From: JACVRW01 sp963825345
GTDB lineage: Bacteria > Actinomycetota > Thermoleophilia > Solirubrobacterales > Thermoleophilaceae
Length of the DNA: 64,000 nt
Assembly: GCA_963825345.1 (NCBI GenBank)
Contig: CAWGSQ010000010.1
Location: 124,001 to 188,000 of the forward strand
Direction of reading: 5' to 3'
The first letter of the stretch is position 1; each line of letters starts with the position of its first letter. The translations under genes and the position numbers were made by a program. Below the pieces are notes generated by a model. That model searched no databases and had not been told where the DNA came from. It saw nothing but the letters and a program-made list of their open reading frames with translations. This document shows, piece after piece, positions 7,410 through 15,568 of this stretch.

Positions 7410-7922
7410 GTGCAAGGGGTAAGGCTCACACCCACGTCGTACATCGTCCTCGGCCTGCTCGAGTTCGCGGGGGAATGCACGCCGTACGGCCTGAAACAGA
7501 TGGTCGCCGGCTCGGTCGGAAACTTCTGGACGCTCCACCACGCCCAGCTCTACACCGAGCCCGAGCGCCTCGCGAAGGCGGGATACGTGACCGAGAAGCG
7601 CGAGCGCGGCGGACGGAGGCGTCGGCTCTACGAGATCACGGCAACGGGCCGCAAGGCGCTCGACGACTGGCGCAGCGAGCCCACGTCGTCACTTGGCGAG
7701 CTGCGCGAGCCCGCCCTCCTGAAGCTGTTCTTCGGCGCCGATCCCGCGGCCATCGCGACCGCCCAGCTCCCCGCGCACCGCGCGAAGCTCGCGGAATACG
7801 AGGCCATCCGCGACGGGATGCCCGAGAACGTGCCGAGGGGGCCGCGCATCGCGCTCGAGGCCGGCATCCTCAACGAGCGGGGGTTCATCGAGTTCTGGGA
7901 GGAGCTCGCCGGAGACGGCTAG
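7410..7922 (+). CDS. PadR-family transcriptional regulator
   Basis: 170 residues from GTG 7410. Typical PadR winged helix: YIVLGLLEFAGECTPYGLKQ, then the wing EKRERGGRRRRLYEITATGR (about 62-81), and a C-terminal helical dimerisation part (AQLPAHRAKLAEYEAI). This is the PadR/Vir subgroup with a long C-terminal domain. It is divergent from the carotenoid-oxygenase operon and probably represses it in response to a phenolic or apocarotenoid compound (inference). Its stop codon TAG is the start of the -10 of the next gene. Confidence 0.88.
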   Translation: MQGVRLTPTSYIVLGLLEFAGECTPYGLKQMVAGSVGNFWTLHHAQLYTEPERLAKAGYVTEKRERGGRRRRLYEITATGRKALDDWRSEPTSSLGELREPALLKLFFGADPAAIATAQLPAHRAKLAEYEAIRDGMPENVPRGPRIALEAGILNERGFIEFWEELAGDG

Positions 7923-7925
7923 GGT
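7920..7925 (+). promoter_or_regulatory. -10 element TAGGGT overlapping the padR stop codon
   Basis: TAGGGT lies 8 nt before the ATG of the MBL-fold gene. The first three bases are the padR stop codon. No Shine-Dalgarno is present, which is consistent with an internal leaderless promoter. Confidence 0.45.
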
Positions 7926-7933
7926 TCGCCGCG

Positions 7934-8836
7934 ATGGCCACCGCCGCAGAGCCCAGGCAGGCCGAGCTGCCGCTCGAGGGCGGTCGCGACGGCGCGAAGG
8001 TGCGCCTCCACCCACTGCTCACGGCCACGATCCAGGGCCCGCCCGCCTGGTTCCTGCGCGAGGAGGGCCGGATGGCCTGGCGCAAGGCCTTCGGGCTGGG
8101 GGTGCCCAAGGACCAGTGGTTCCGCGCGCCCATCCAGTGCTTCCTCGTGGAGCACCCGTCGGCCGGGCCGATCCTGATCGACACCGGCTTCCACGGTTCG
8201 GTTGCGGTCACCCCGAGATCGAACCTCGGAGCGTTCGGGACGATCATCTACAGGGACATCGACATGCGGGCGGAGCAGGCGGCCGCGGCGCAGTTGCGCG
8301 CCAAGGGCATCGAGCCGTCGAGCGTGAAGGTGGTGATCATGACTCACCTCCACCCCGACCACGCGAGTGCGATCTCGGACTTCCCGGAGGCCACCTTCAT
8401 CGTCTCGACCGCCGAGTGGGAGGAGGCCAGCCACGGCGGGCAGCGCGACGGCTACGTGAAGCGGCAGTTCGACCACGGCTTCGACTACCGCCTGGTCGAC
8501 TTCGACTCTGACGACACCAACTCTTTCGCCGGCTTCGCCCGCACCTTCGACCTGTTCGGAGACGGCAGCGTGCGGATCGCCTTCACGCCGGGCCACACGG
8601 CCGGGCACATGTCGGTCGTCGTCCAGACCGAGCACGGCGAGGTGCTCGTGGCCGGCGACGCGATCTTCATGCGCCGCACCCTCGACGAGGACCGCCTCCC
8701 CCACATGCTCTTCGACGAGCACCTCTTCCGGCGCTCGCTGCGCGAGATCAAGCAGTACGTGAAGGAGACCCCGGACTCGGTGGTGATCCCAGGGCACGAC
8801 TGGGAGGCCTGGGAGAAGCTGAAGCCGGTCTACTAG
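7934..8836 (+). CDS. MBL-fold metallohydrolase, N-acyl-homoserine-lactonase-like
   Basis: 300 residues from ATG 7934; a longer open frame upstream overlaps padR and is not coding. The metal-binding motif is THLHPDHAS (HxHxDH), followed by FTPGHTAGH, VAGDAIF and VIPGHDWE, so all zinc ligands are in place. The N-terminal PILIDTGFH and the overall order match AttM/AiiA-type lactonases, but related enzymes hydrolyse other lactones and esters. Its stop overlaps that of the convergent transglycosylase gene in CTAG. Confidence 0.85.
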   Translation: MATAAEPRQAELPLEGGRDGAKVRLHPLLTATIQGPPAWFLREEGRMAWRKAFGLGVPKDQWFRAPIQCFLVEHPSAGPILIDTGFHGSVAVTPRSNLGAFGTIIYRDIDMRAEQAAAAQLRAKGIEPSSVKVVIMTHLHPDHASAISDFPEATFIVSTAEWEEASHGGQRDGYVKRQFDHGFDYRLVDFDSDDTNSFAGFARTFDLFGDGSVRIAFTPGHTAGHMSVVVQTEHGEVLVAGDAIFMRRTLDEDRLPHMLFDEHLFRRSLREIKQYVKETPDSVVIPGHDWEAWEKLKPVY

Positions 8837-10134
8837 CCGGCGAAGTCGAACTCGCGCGACGCCGTGATGTGGATCGTCGCGCTGTCGCGCGTCCATGCGA
8901 TCAGGTTCAGCGCCTGGAGGCGGTCGAGCATGAATTGGAATGCCTCCGCCTGGGCGCCGCTGCGGTAGCGGCGCCGGATGTCGAACGCGTAGCCGGTCGC
9001 GTGGATTCCGCTGCCCGGGCGGACCGTTCGCGTCACGATCAGCGGCGCCTGCGTATCCGACACCTTGCGCACGCCCTGGCCGATGTAGACCGCGAGCGCG
9101 AAGGCCTCGGGGCGAAGACCGCCCTCCGCCGCCGGGCGCAGGCCGTAGCGGGAGGGCTCGTTCGGGAACGGACGCAGCGCGCCGTCGTTGTACCCCGCCT
9201 CCACGTCGTCGGGCGTCGCGAAGCTGTCCGTGCGTTCTGGTGGATGCAGCACGAGCTCCCCGGAGTCCGCGCCCGTGTGGAGATCGGCCAGCCGCTCGAG
9301 TTTCGCGCGGTCCTCCCTGTACAGGCGCATCACCTCGTGCGATGCGAGCACCCGCCAGAGGTAGGTCTTCGAGTCGTCGCCCAGCCCGGTGAGCAGCCGG
9401 TAGGCGCGCGGGTGCTGGTTCGGGGATGTGTCGAAGAAGAGCTGCGCGTAGCTCGCGTCGTCTTCGCCGTAGGCGCCGAGCACCTGCTGGAGGTTGCCGA
9501 TGCCCATGTGGTACGAGACCACCGCCAGGTCCTCGCGGCCGAATTCGTCCTTGGCCAGCTTCAGGTAGCGGCCCGTGGCGGCGAGCGCCTTCCGGGGGTC
9601 GAAGCGCTCGTCGACCTTGCGCCGCTTGGCCCGGATGCGATCCGCCTCACGCGGTCCGCGCGCATTCGCGAGCCGCCTGGTGAGCCGCTCGCTCGCCTTG
9701 ACGTCGACCTGCATGTCGAGCAGGTTCGCGCCCGTCTCGGCGAGGATCTGAGTGAGCCCGACGGCGCCCTCGAGGTCGTCGCTCGCGCGCGCGTCCGGCC
9801 TGCCGGCGCTCTCCAGCAGCACCATGCCCTCGATCAGGTCCGGGTCGACCCCAGCCTCGTCCGCCGCCGCTTCGATGTCGTCGCGAAAGGCGGCCACTCG
9901 GCCCGCCGTGGCGGTCACGCCGCCCGGGCTCTTCGCGTACACGACGTGGCTGTGCCCCGCCGCGGCCCGCCTCTCGAACTCGTCCTCGCGGCCGCTCTCG
10001 TACGCGTACGGGTCGCCCTCGATCTCGAGCGGGCTGTAGCTCGGCGGATCGTCGTCGCGGAGCAGGACATAGGCCGCCGCGCCCATGGCGAGCAGCAGCA
10101 GCAGGACGGTGAGCGCTGGAAGGCGGCGGATCAC
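8833..10134 (-). CDS. Membrane-anchored lytic transglycosylase with C-terminal peptidase-like (DUF5715/M15-like) domain
   Basis: 433 residues. An N-terminal helix (LPALTVLLLLLAMGAAAYVLL) anchors it outside the membrane. An SLT domain follows, with the catalytic Glu in MVLLESAGRPDA and the usual EGAVGLTQILAETG. Residues about 345-430 form a second domain containing IHATGYAFDI (H-x2-G-x-A-x-D) and IHITA, the zinc-site pattern of D,D-peptidases of the M15 type. One protein could thus cut both glycan strands and peptides of peptidoglycan. A 14-nt gap to the next leftward gene upstream suggests an operon. Confidence 0.82.
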   Translation of the reverse strand: MIRRLPALTVLLLLLAMGAAAYVLLRDDDPPSYSPLEIEGDPYAYESGREDEFERRAAAGHSHVVYAKSPGGVTATAGRVAAFRDDIEAAADEAGVDPDLIEGMVLLESAGRPDARASDDLEGAVGLTQILAETGANLLDMQVDVKASERLTRRLANARGPREADRIRAKRRKVDERFDPRKALAATGRYLKLAKDEFGREDLAVVSYHMGIGNLQQVLGAYGEDDASYAQLFFDTSPNQHPRAYRLLTGLGDDSKTYLWRVLASHEVMRLYREDRAKLERLADLHTGADSGELVLHPPERTDSFATPDDVEAGYNDGALRPFPNEPSRYGLRPAAEGGLRPEAFALAVYIGQGVRKVSDTQAPLIVTRTVRPGSGIHATGYAFDIRRRYRSGAQAEAFQFMLDRLQALNLIAWTRDSATIHITASREFDFAG

Positions 10135-10148
10135 GCCGCCTCAGGTTG

Positions 10149-12155
10149 TCAGGGAACGCAGGGAGCGCCGCCGCAGACGTCGATCACGCTACCGCCGACC
10201 TGGAGGAACTCGGACTTCTGGCTGCGCGCCTTCGGGCTGTTGCGCGGGGCGCTGTGCGGGTCCTTGCCCTCGCGTGGGGGCGTGTTCGTGGTGGGCGGCG
10301 CCGGAATTCCGGTGTCCCACAGGACCATCGCCGAGCCGCCGAACGGGAACGCGTCGAGATGAGGAATCCCGAAGTAGGGGTTCATGTCGGTGTGGCGTCC
10401 GGGCGCGAGCGCCGGCCAGCGCACCGATGCTCCGATGGTGCGCGCCTCCACCTCGGCGGTCACGTTCGCCACCTGGTGGTCCGCGAACGCCACGTGCATG
10501 AGGACGTTGTGCGCGGGAGTGCCCGGAAGCGGGTCGTCCGTGATGTGGTGGGCGTAGCCGTTCGCCTCCCCGCGATCCCAGAGCAACTGGATCAGGGAGA
10601 GGAGCAGCGGGCGCTCGAGCTCGTTCGGGTAGGAGTCGTAGAGGCCGAGCGGCGTGTCGGCGCCCTCGATGTTGCCGTGCGCGTAGAGGTCGAAGTCCAC
10701 CGAGCGCCGCAGGAGCGTCGAGTAGTTCATGCCCGGCACGCCCAGCACGGCACGGTCGAAGTCCGGCGCCAGGGCGGTGAGCGCGCCGCCCATGATCCCG
10801 CCCTGCGAGTTGCCGTCGTAGAAGAGCCGTGACTGGTCCACGTCGAGTTCGCCCCAGTCGCGCTTCAGCATCCAGCGGCCCACGTACATGAAATTCACGA
10901 AGCCCTGCTGGGCACGGTCCGCGAGCGTCGGGAAGCGCGACAGATCCTGAAGCAGCGTAAGCACGTTCGGCACGTCGAGGGTGGACATGCCGGTCCAGTC
11001 CGTCGCGCAAAACACGAAACCGTGCTCGTTCGCCATTGCGCGCACGTTGTCGCCAGTCACCTCGCCCGCACCGCCGAGCAGGCCGTGGCCGTAGAGCGAC
11101 GGCCGGAGCGGGCCGGGCGGCGGGTTCTTCGGGATCACGCAGACCACGTTCGCGAGCGTGGTGTTGCCCGGGATGCGCTGCGGCATGCCGTCCGGGCCGA
11201 GGGCGAACTCGGAGCCCGGCGGGCAGCCCGGGGCATTGAGGAAGCACGGGACCGTGACGTTGCCGCTGATTCGGATCGAGTCGCCCAGGTCGCGGCGGCC
11301 GTCGGCCTCGGCCTCGTCGGGCACGTTGTCCGGGAGATCTGGGTTCGGGACGAAGGTCGGCTCCGCTCCGTCCGGCACCAGGTCGGCCAGGTTGTCGTCG
11401 CCGAGCTCGGCGAACGCCTCGTTGCGGATCTTGAGGGCGCGGCCGCTGAGGCCCTCGCGGCTGGCCACCGTGAAGTCCCAGGCGAGGTAGAGCTCCTTGC
11501 GCTCGATGCCGGCGTCGCTGAGGGTGCGGAACAACTGCTCGAAATGAGCGCGACGGGCTTCCACCTGCGGGTCCGGCTTCCTGTCGCGCAGGGCTCTGAA
11601 GGCGGCGCCGGCCTTGATCTTGCGACCGCCGGCGTCCTTGAGGTTGCGCAGCGCCACGATGTAGCGCTCGCCCTCGTCGAAGTTCACGGCTGGTCGGACG
11701 ATCAGCGTCACGTCGCGCGGGTCGGCCGGGTTGGCGTCGAGCTCGGACCAGATCAGCTGGCGCTCGAGCGTGCGCGCGTTGATCACAACGATCGGCTGGG
11801 CGGGATCGAACGAGCGCTCGATGTCCGTGATGGGCACCGCGCCCGTGCGGGCGAAGGCCGCGGGCGTGTCGAGCCCCGGCACCTTCGTCACGATCATGTT
11901 GCCCGGGCTGAAGCCGTCGTTGTAGTTGTAGGGCGCGGCGCTGACAGGCTTGCCGAGCCGGTTGCGCGGCATCCAGTCGTCCCGCAGGGCGAGGCGCCGC
12001 CCGGTCGGGCTCGACGCGTCAGCGGTCGTGAAGTGGTCGTTCGGCCACGGGTACAGGCACGCCGAGGGATCGAGCGGATCGCAGGCGAAAGCAGCGCCTG
12101 CCGGCAGCAACAAGAACGCGGCAACGACCGCACTGATGAGCACCCCTGCTCGCAC
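10149..12155 (-). CDS. Secreted alpha/beta-hydrolase-like protein
   Basis: 668 residues with a clean signal peptide (LISAVVAAFLLLPAGAAFA, cleavage before CDPLD). The first half looks like an Ig-like or lipase N-terminal domain (WPNDHFTT, FSPGNMIVTKVPGL, IVVINARTLERQLIWSELD). The second half holds an alpha/beta-hydrolase core: YGHGLLGGAGEV (oxyanion region) and the nucleophile elbow YDGNSQGGIMGG with Ser. A His near GRHTDMNPYFG could complete the triad. It may be an extracellular esterase or lipase related to the large virulence-factor lipases; the substrate is unknown. The C-terminal CGGAPCVP has two Cys. Confidence 0.7.
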   Translation of the reverse strand: MRAGVLISAVVAAFLLLPAGAAFACDPLDPSACLYPWPNDHFTTADASSPTGRRLALRDDWMPRNRLGKPVSAAPYNYNDGFSPGNMIVTKVPGLDTPAAFARTGAVPITDIERSFDPAQPIVVINARTLERQLIWSELDANPADPRDVTLIVRPAVNFDEGERYIVALRNLKDAGGRKIKAGAAFRALRDRKPDPQVEARRAHFEQLFRTLSDAGIERKELYLAWDFTVASREGLSGRALKIRNEAFAELGDDNLADLVPDGAEPTFVPNPDLPDNVPDEAEADGRRDLGDSIRISGNVTVPCFLNAPGCPPGSEFALGPDGMPQRIPGNTTLANVVCVIPKNPPPGPLRPSLYGHGLLGGAGEVTGDNVRAMANEHGFVFCATDWTGMSTLDVPNVLTLLQDLSRFPTLADRAQQGFVNFMYVGRWMLKRDWGELDVDQSRLFYDGNSQGGIMGGALTALAPDFDRAVLGVPGMNYSTLLRRSVDFDLYAHGNIEGADTPLGLYDSYPNELERPLLLSLIQLLWDRGEANGYAHHITDDPLPGTPAHNVLMHVAFADHQVANVTAEVEARTIGASVRWPALAPGRHTDMNPYFGIPHLDAFPFGGSAMVLWDTGIPAPPTTNTPPREGKDPHSAPRNSPKARSQKSEFLQVGGSVIDVCGGAPCVP

Positions 12156-12249
12156 GGATCGGCGATTGTGGCAGCGCGGCGCGAGACGCGCGCCGGTTCA
12201 AAGCATCCTGCTTGGACTACCCATACGGTGGTCTAGGCAGGACGGTCGA

Positions 12250-13029
12250 CTACGCGTCGACTGGGCGGCGGCCTGCTGCCTCGGCGCGCTCGCCCGCGGC
12301 TCGGCGGGCGTCGCGGGCGCTGCGTATCGCGCTCTTGCGGCCCTCGCGGACCAGGCGCGTGTGGAGGTCGCGGATGCGCGCGAAGAGGGCCTCCGAGGCC
12401 GCCTGCGCTTCGTCCTTGGTCGGCTCCTCCACCCGCTCGAACTTGAAGGGTTCTCCGAACTGGATCGTGACCTTCGGGAACTGGAGGCGCTTCCAGTTGC
12501 GGGCCCGCTCCGTGCCGGCGATCGCGGTGGGCACCACGGGGGCGCCCGACTCGAGCGCCAGGCGGCCGATGCCGTGGCGCGGCTTGCCGAGCTCGCCCGT
12601 GCGCGAGCGGCCGGCCTCGGCGTACATCACCACGATGTCGCCGCGCGCGAGCACGGCGTGGGCCGTCTTGAAGGCCTCCTCGTCCTGATGGCCGCGCCTC
12701 ACCGGGAAGACGCCGCCGTTGTGATAGACGACCTGCATCGGCCACTTGAAGAGCTGTGACTTCGCCATGAACTGCACCTTGCGGCGCAGGTACACGGCGA
12801 CGAAGAAGTGGTCCAGGAACGAGAAGTGGTTCGGGGCGATGATCACCGGCCCCTCGGCAGGGATGTTGTGCGAGTCGATGCAACGGGCCCTGTAGAAGAA
12901 CAGCAGGTAGGGCGTGAGCACGAGCCGAACGAACTCGTACATCCAGTTCGGCCGCTTTGTGCGCTGGCGCTCGTGGAACCTGTCGAAGTGCTCCGCCGGC
13001 CGCGGATCCTTGTACACCTGCGCCTTCAC
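12250..13029 (-). CDS. Lysophospholipid acyltransferase family protein (PlsC-like)
   Basis: 259 residues if GTG 13029 is used; AAGGA sits 7 nt before it, while the alternative GTG 13035 is too close to that site. Motif I is NHFSFLDHFF (H-x4-D) and motif III is AEAGRSRTG, in place of the usual EGTRS. It transfers an acyl chain to a lysophospholipid or 1-acyl-glycerol-3-phosphate at the membrane. It follows glpK by about 10 nt, so glycerol phosphorylation and glycerolipid acylation are expressed together. Confidence 0.88.
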   Translation of the reverse strand: MKAQVYKDPRPAEHFDRFHERQRTKRPNWMYEFVRLVLTPYLLFFYRARCIDSHNIPAEGPVIIAPNHFSFLDHFFVAVYLRRKVQFMAKSQLFKWPMQVVYHNGGVFPVRRGHQDEEAFKTAHAVLARGDIVVMYAEAGRSRTGELGKPRHGIGRLALESGAPVVPTAIAGTERARNWKRLQFPKVTIQFGEPFKFERVEEPTKDEAQAASEALFARIRDLHTRLVREGRKSAIRSARDARRAAGERAEAAGRRPVDA

Positions 13030-13039
13030 CTGCACATCC

Positions 13040-14500
13040 TTACCCGGAGCGGTCCTGTTCGTTACTCCGGGCCCGTGCGAGCGCTCGCGCCCAGCCCGCC
13101 AGCAGCGTTTCGCGCTCGTCCGCGGACATCGACGGCTCGTAGCGCGCGGCCTGGCGCCACATCGCGCGAACGTCCGCTTCGCTCCACTCGCCGGTGGCCA
13201 CGCCGGCAAGGTAGGCGGCGCCGAGCGCCGTCGTCTCCGAGACCTCCGGCACCACCACGGGCACGCCCAGAACGTCGGCCTGGAACTTCATCAGCCAGCC
13301 GTTCACGACAGCGCCGCCGTCCGCCTTCAGCTCCTCGAGCGCGACGCCCGACGCCTCCTCCATCGCCCGCACGGCGTCCACGGTCTGGTAGGCCATCGCC
13401 TCAAGCGCCGCCCGCGCGAGGTGTGCCCGGCCGGAGCCGCGTGTGAGGCCCACGAGCGTCCCGCGCGCGTACGGGTCCCAGTGCGGCGAGCCGAGCCCTG
13501 TGAAGGCGGGCACGAGGTACACGCCGTCGTTCGAGTCGAGCGAGCGGGCCAGCTCCTCCGTCTCATCCGCCGTCCGGATGATGCCGAGCTGGTCGCGCAG
13601 CCACTGCACGGCCGCGCCGGTCACGAAGATCGCGGCCTCGAGCGCGTAGTCCACGCGCTCCTCCACTCCCCACGCGATCGTGGTGAGGAGCCCCTCGGCC
13701 GGCTCTGGCATGTCCGTGCCCGCGTTTTCGAGCACGAAGCTGCCGGTGCCGTAGGTGTTCTTGCCGAGTCCGGGCTCGTGGCAGGCCTGCCCGTACAGAG
13801 CGGCCTGCTGGTCGCCCGCGATGCCGGCGACCGGCACCGAGCCACCGAACTCCGAGGTCTCGCCATACACGTGAGCGCTCGGGCGCGGGTCCGGAAGGGA
13901 GCCGGGGTCCACACCGAGGAGGTCGCAGAGCTCCGGGTCCCAACGCTGCTCGCGGATATCGAAGAGGAGCGTGCGCGAGGCGTTCGAGAGATCCGTGGCG
14001 TGCTCGCCCGTCAGCTTGAAGACGAGCCAGGCGTCGATCGTGCCGAACGCGGCGTCCGCGGGCACGTCGCCCTCGCGGATCAGCCACTCGATCTTCGTGC
14101 CCGAGAAGTAGGGATCGAGCACCAGCCCGGTGCGCTCGCGAAAGAGCGGCTCGTGGCCCGCCTCCTTCAGCTCGTCGCAGCGGCGCGCCGTGCGGCGGTC
14201 CTGCCAGACGATCGCCCGGTGAAGCGGCTCGCCGCTCTCGCGGTCCCATGCGACCACGGTCTCGCGCTGGTTCGTGATCCCGATGCCGGCGAGCGAACGG
14301 CCGTCGATGCCGGCGGAGTCGAGCGCCTCCTTCGCGACCGCGCGCGTCACGTCCCAGATCTCGCTCGCGTCGTGCTCCACCCAGCCGGGACGCGGAAAGT
14401 GCTGGCGAAACTCGCGGTAGGCGCGTCCGACAGGCTGGCCGCGCTCGTCGAACACGATGCAGGTGCTGCCGGTCGTGCCCTGGTCGATCGCGAGGATCAA
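13040..14500 (-). CDS. glpK: Glycerol kinase
   Basis: 486 residues if TTG 14500 is the start, giving ILAIDQGTTGSTC; no ATG or GTG is available in frame near this point. The ATP-site start DQGTTGST, GITNQRETVVAW, IVWQDRRTAR, the glycerol-site GTIDAWLVFKLTGE and the adenosine segment GDQQAALYGQ and GLGSPHWDPYARG are all typical. It makes glycerol-3-phosphate from glycerol and ATP. The stop TAA is followed at once by the SD for the acyltransferase. No glpF or glpD is nearby. Confidence 0.94.
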   Translation of the reverse strand: MILAIDQGTTGSTCIVFDERGQPVGRAYREFRQHFPRPGWVEHDASEIWDVTRAVAKEALDSAGIDGRSLAGIGITNQRETVVAWDRESGEPLHRAIVWQDRRTARRCDELKEAGHEPLFRERTGLVLDPYFSGTKIEWLIREGDVPADAAFGTIDAWLVFKLTGEHATDLSNASRTLLFDIREQRWDPELCDLLGVDPGSLPDPRPSAHVYGETSEFGGSVPVAGIAGDQQAALYGQACHEPGLGKNTYGTGSFVLENAGTDMPEPAEGLLTTIAWGVEERVDYALEAAIFVTGAAVQWLRDQLGIIRTADETEELARSLDSNDGVYLVPAFTGLGSPHWDPYARGTLVGLTRGSGRAHLARAALEAMAYQTVDAVRAMEEASGVALEELKADGGAVVNGWLMKFQADVLGVPVVVPEVSETTALGAAYLAGVATGEWSEADVRAMWRQAARYEPSMSADERETLLAGWARALARARSNEQDRSG

Positions 14501-14515
14501 GGTCGTGGCGCAAGC

Positions 14516-14532
14516 ACCGGGCGGCGCCCGGT
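14516..14532. promoter_or_regulatory. Palindrome ACCGGGC-GGC-GCCCGGT upstream of glpK
   Basis: Perfect 7-bp arms with a 3-nt centre, 16-32 nt upstream of the glpK TTG in the 82-nt region shared with the divergent biotinyl-protein gene. It may be an operator or an mRNA hairpin in the glpK leader. The GC content lowers its significance. Confidence 0.3.
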
Positions 14533-14568
14533 ACGCAGCGAGGTCATTCCGGCAGCCTATCCCGCCGG

Positions 14569-14574
14569 TATCGT
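14569..14574 (+). promoter_or_regulatory. -10 element TATCGT, 8 nt before the biotinyl-protein ATG
   Basis: TATCGT followed by eight G/C-only bases and the ATG; no Shine-Dalgarno. It fits the leaderless pattern seen at about a dozen genes in the window. Confidence 0.45.
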
Positions 14575-14582
14575 CCCGGCCC

Positions 14583-14795
14583 ATGCCCGACGTCGAAGCC
14601 CACATCACAGGAACCGTCTGGAAAATCGAGTGCCAGGTCGGCCAGGCCGTCGAGGAGGGCGACACGCTCGTGATCCTCGAGTCCATGAAGATGGAGATGC
14701 CGGTCGAGGCCGAGGACGAGGGGACCGTCAAGGAGATCGTCTGCTCGGAGGGCCAGTCGGTGTCCGAGGGCGAGACGCTCGTCGTCCTCGAGTGA
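14583..14795 (+). CDS. Stand-alone biotin/lipoyl-attachment (biotinyl carrier) protein
   Basis: A 70-residue single biotinyl domain with the canonical biotinylation motif ESMKMEMPV (Lys about 39) and hammerhead-fold glycines (ITGTVWK, EAEDEGTVKEI). Such mini-proteins serve as the carboxyl carrier of acyl-CoA carboxylases or decarboxylases. No carboxylase or carboxyltransferase gene lies beside it. Instead its stop overlaps the GTG of a crotonase-family gene (GTGA), so the two are translationally coupled. Biotin synthesis genes follow 4.3 kb away. Confidence 0.93.
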   Translation: MPDVEAHITGTVWKIECQVGQAVEEGDTLVILESMKMEMPVEAEDEGTVKEIVCSEGQSVSEGETLVVLE

Positions 14796-15568
14796 CTGAG
14801 AAGCTCCAGCTCGACGAGCCGGCGGACGGAGTCGCGCGGCTCACGATCGCGAACCTCGAGCGCCGCGGCGCACTCGACCACGAGATCCTCGACGCGCTCG
14901 CCGAGCACGCGCGCACGCTCGATGCCCGCTGCCTCGTGATCCGCGGGACCGGAGACATGTTCTCGGCCGGCTACGACATCGGCAACCTCAGCGAGCAGGA
15001 GTTCGAGGAGAGCGCCGAGAAGCTCGTGGCCCACCCCTTCCACGACGCCCTCGAGGCGCTCGAGGCATACCGCTATCCGGTGGTCGCGGAGATCAACGGG
15101 CACGCCATCGGCGGCGGGCTCGAGCTGGCACTCACGTGCGACATCCGGCTTGCCGCGAGCGGCGTGAAGATGGGGATGCCGCCCGCGAAGCTCGGGCTGA
15201 TCTACTCGCACACGGGTCTGGCGAAGTTCATCGACGTGTGCGGGCCCGCCAACACGGCGGAGCTGTTCTTCGTGGGCCGCAACGTGGACTCAGAGCGCGC
15301 GCGCGAGATGGGGCTTGTGAATCAGGTGGTTGATCCCGTGGCGCTCGAGGCGCGCGTGCTCGACCTGGCCGGCGAGATCGCGTCGAACGCCCCGCTCTCG
15401 CTCGCGGGCAACAAGCAGCTGCTTCGCGAGCTGCGCGCGCTGAGGCTGCCCGCCGACCTCGAGCGCAAGCTGGTCGAGCTGCGCGAATCGTGCTTCGCCT
15501 CCGAGGACTTCCGCGAGGGAGTGCAGGCGTTCGCGGAGAAGCGTAAGCCGCAGTGGCGCGGCCGCTAG
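14792..15568 (+). CDS. Enoyl-CoA hydratase/isomerase family, methylmalonyl-CoA-decarboxylase-like
   Basis: 258 residues from GTG 14792. Crotonase features: the oxyanion-hole segments FSAGYDIGNL and GHAIGGGLELALTCDIRLA, and PPAKLGLIYSHTG. The YDI after SAG, the segment at YSHTGLAKFIDVCG, and the C-terminus ASEDFREGVQAFAEKRKPQW resemble E. coli ScpB (methylmalonyl-CoA decarboxylase), as recalled by eye and not aligned. The Glu pair of true hydratases is not obvious. Coupling to a biotinyl protein makes an acyl-CoA carboxyl-transfer role worth testing. Its stop shares CTAG with the convergent cupin gene. Confidence 0.8.
   Translation: MTEKLQLDEPADGVARLTIANLERRGALDHEILDALAEHARTLDARCLVIRGTGDMFSAGYDIGNLSEQEFEESAEKLVAHPFHDALEALEAYRYPVVAEINGHAIGGGLELALTCDIRLAASGVKMGMPPAKLGLIYSHTGLAKFIDVCGPANTAELFFVGRNVDSERAREMGLVNQVVDPVALEARVLDLAGEIASNAPLSLAGNKQLLRELRALRLPADLERKLVELRESCFASEDFREGVQAFAEKRKPQWRGR

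Noticed and set aside
7934..8836. MBL-fold hydrolase as a proven quorum-quenching system
   Set aside because: The motif set fits AttM/AiiA lactonases, but no luxI/luxR-type genes are in the window, and related enzymes act on many esters; kept as family-level call only.
13040..15211. Minus-strand 723-codon frame suggesting an N-terminal extension of glycerol kinase
   Set aside because: The extra 237 codons are antisense to the biotinyl and crotonase genes and unlike any kinase. TTG 14500 gives the normal N-terminus.
12914..15568. An 884-codon + strand frame that ends in the crotonase sequence, suggesting a giant fusion
   Set aside because: Everything before 14792 is antisense to plsC and glpK or overlaps the biotinyl gene in another frame. 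The crotonase has a natural GTG start coupled to that gene.
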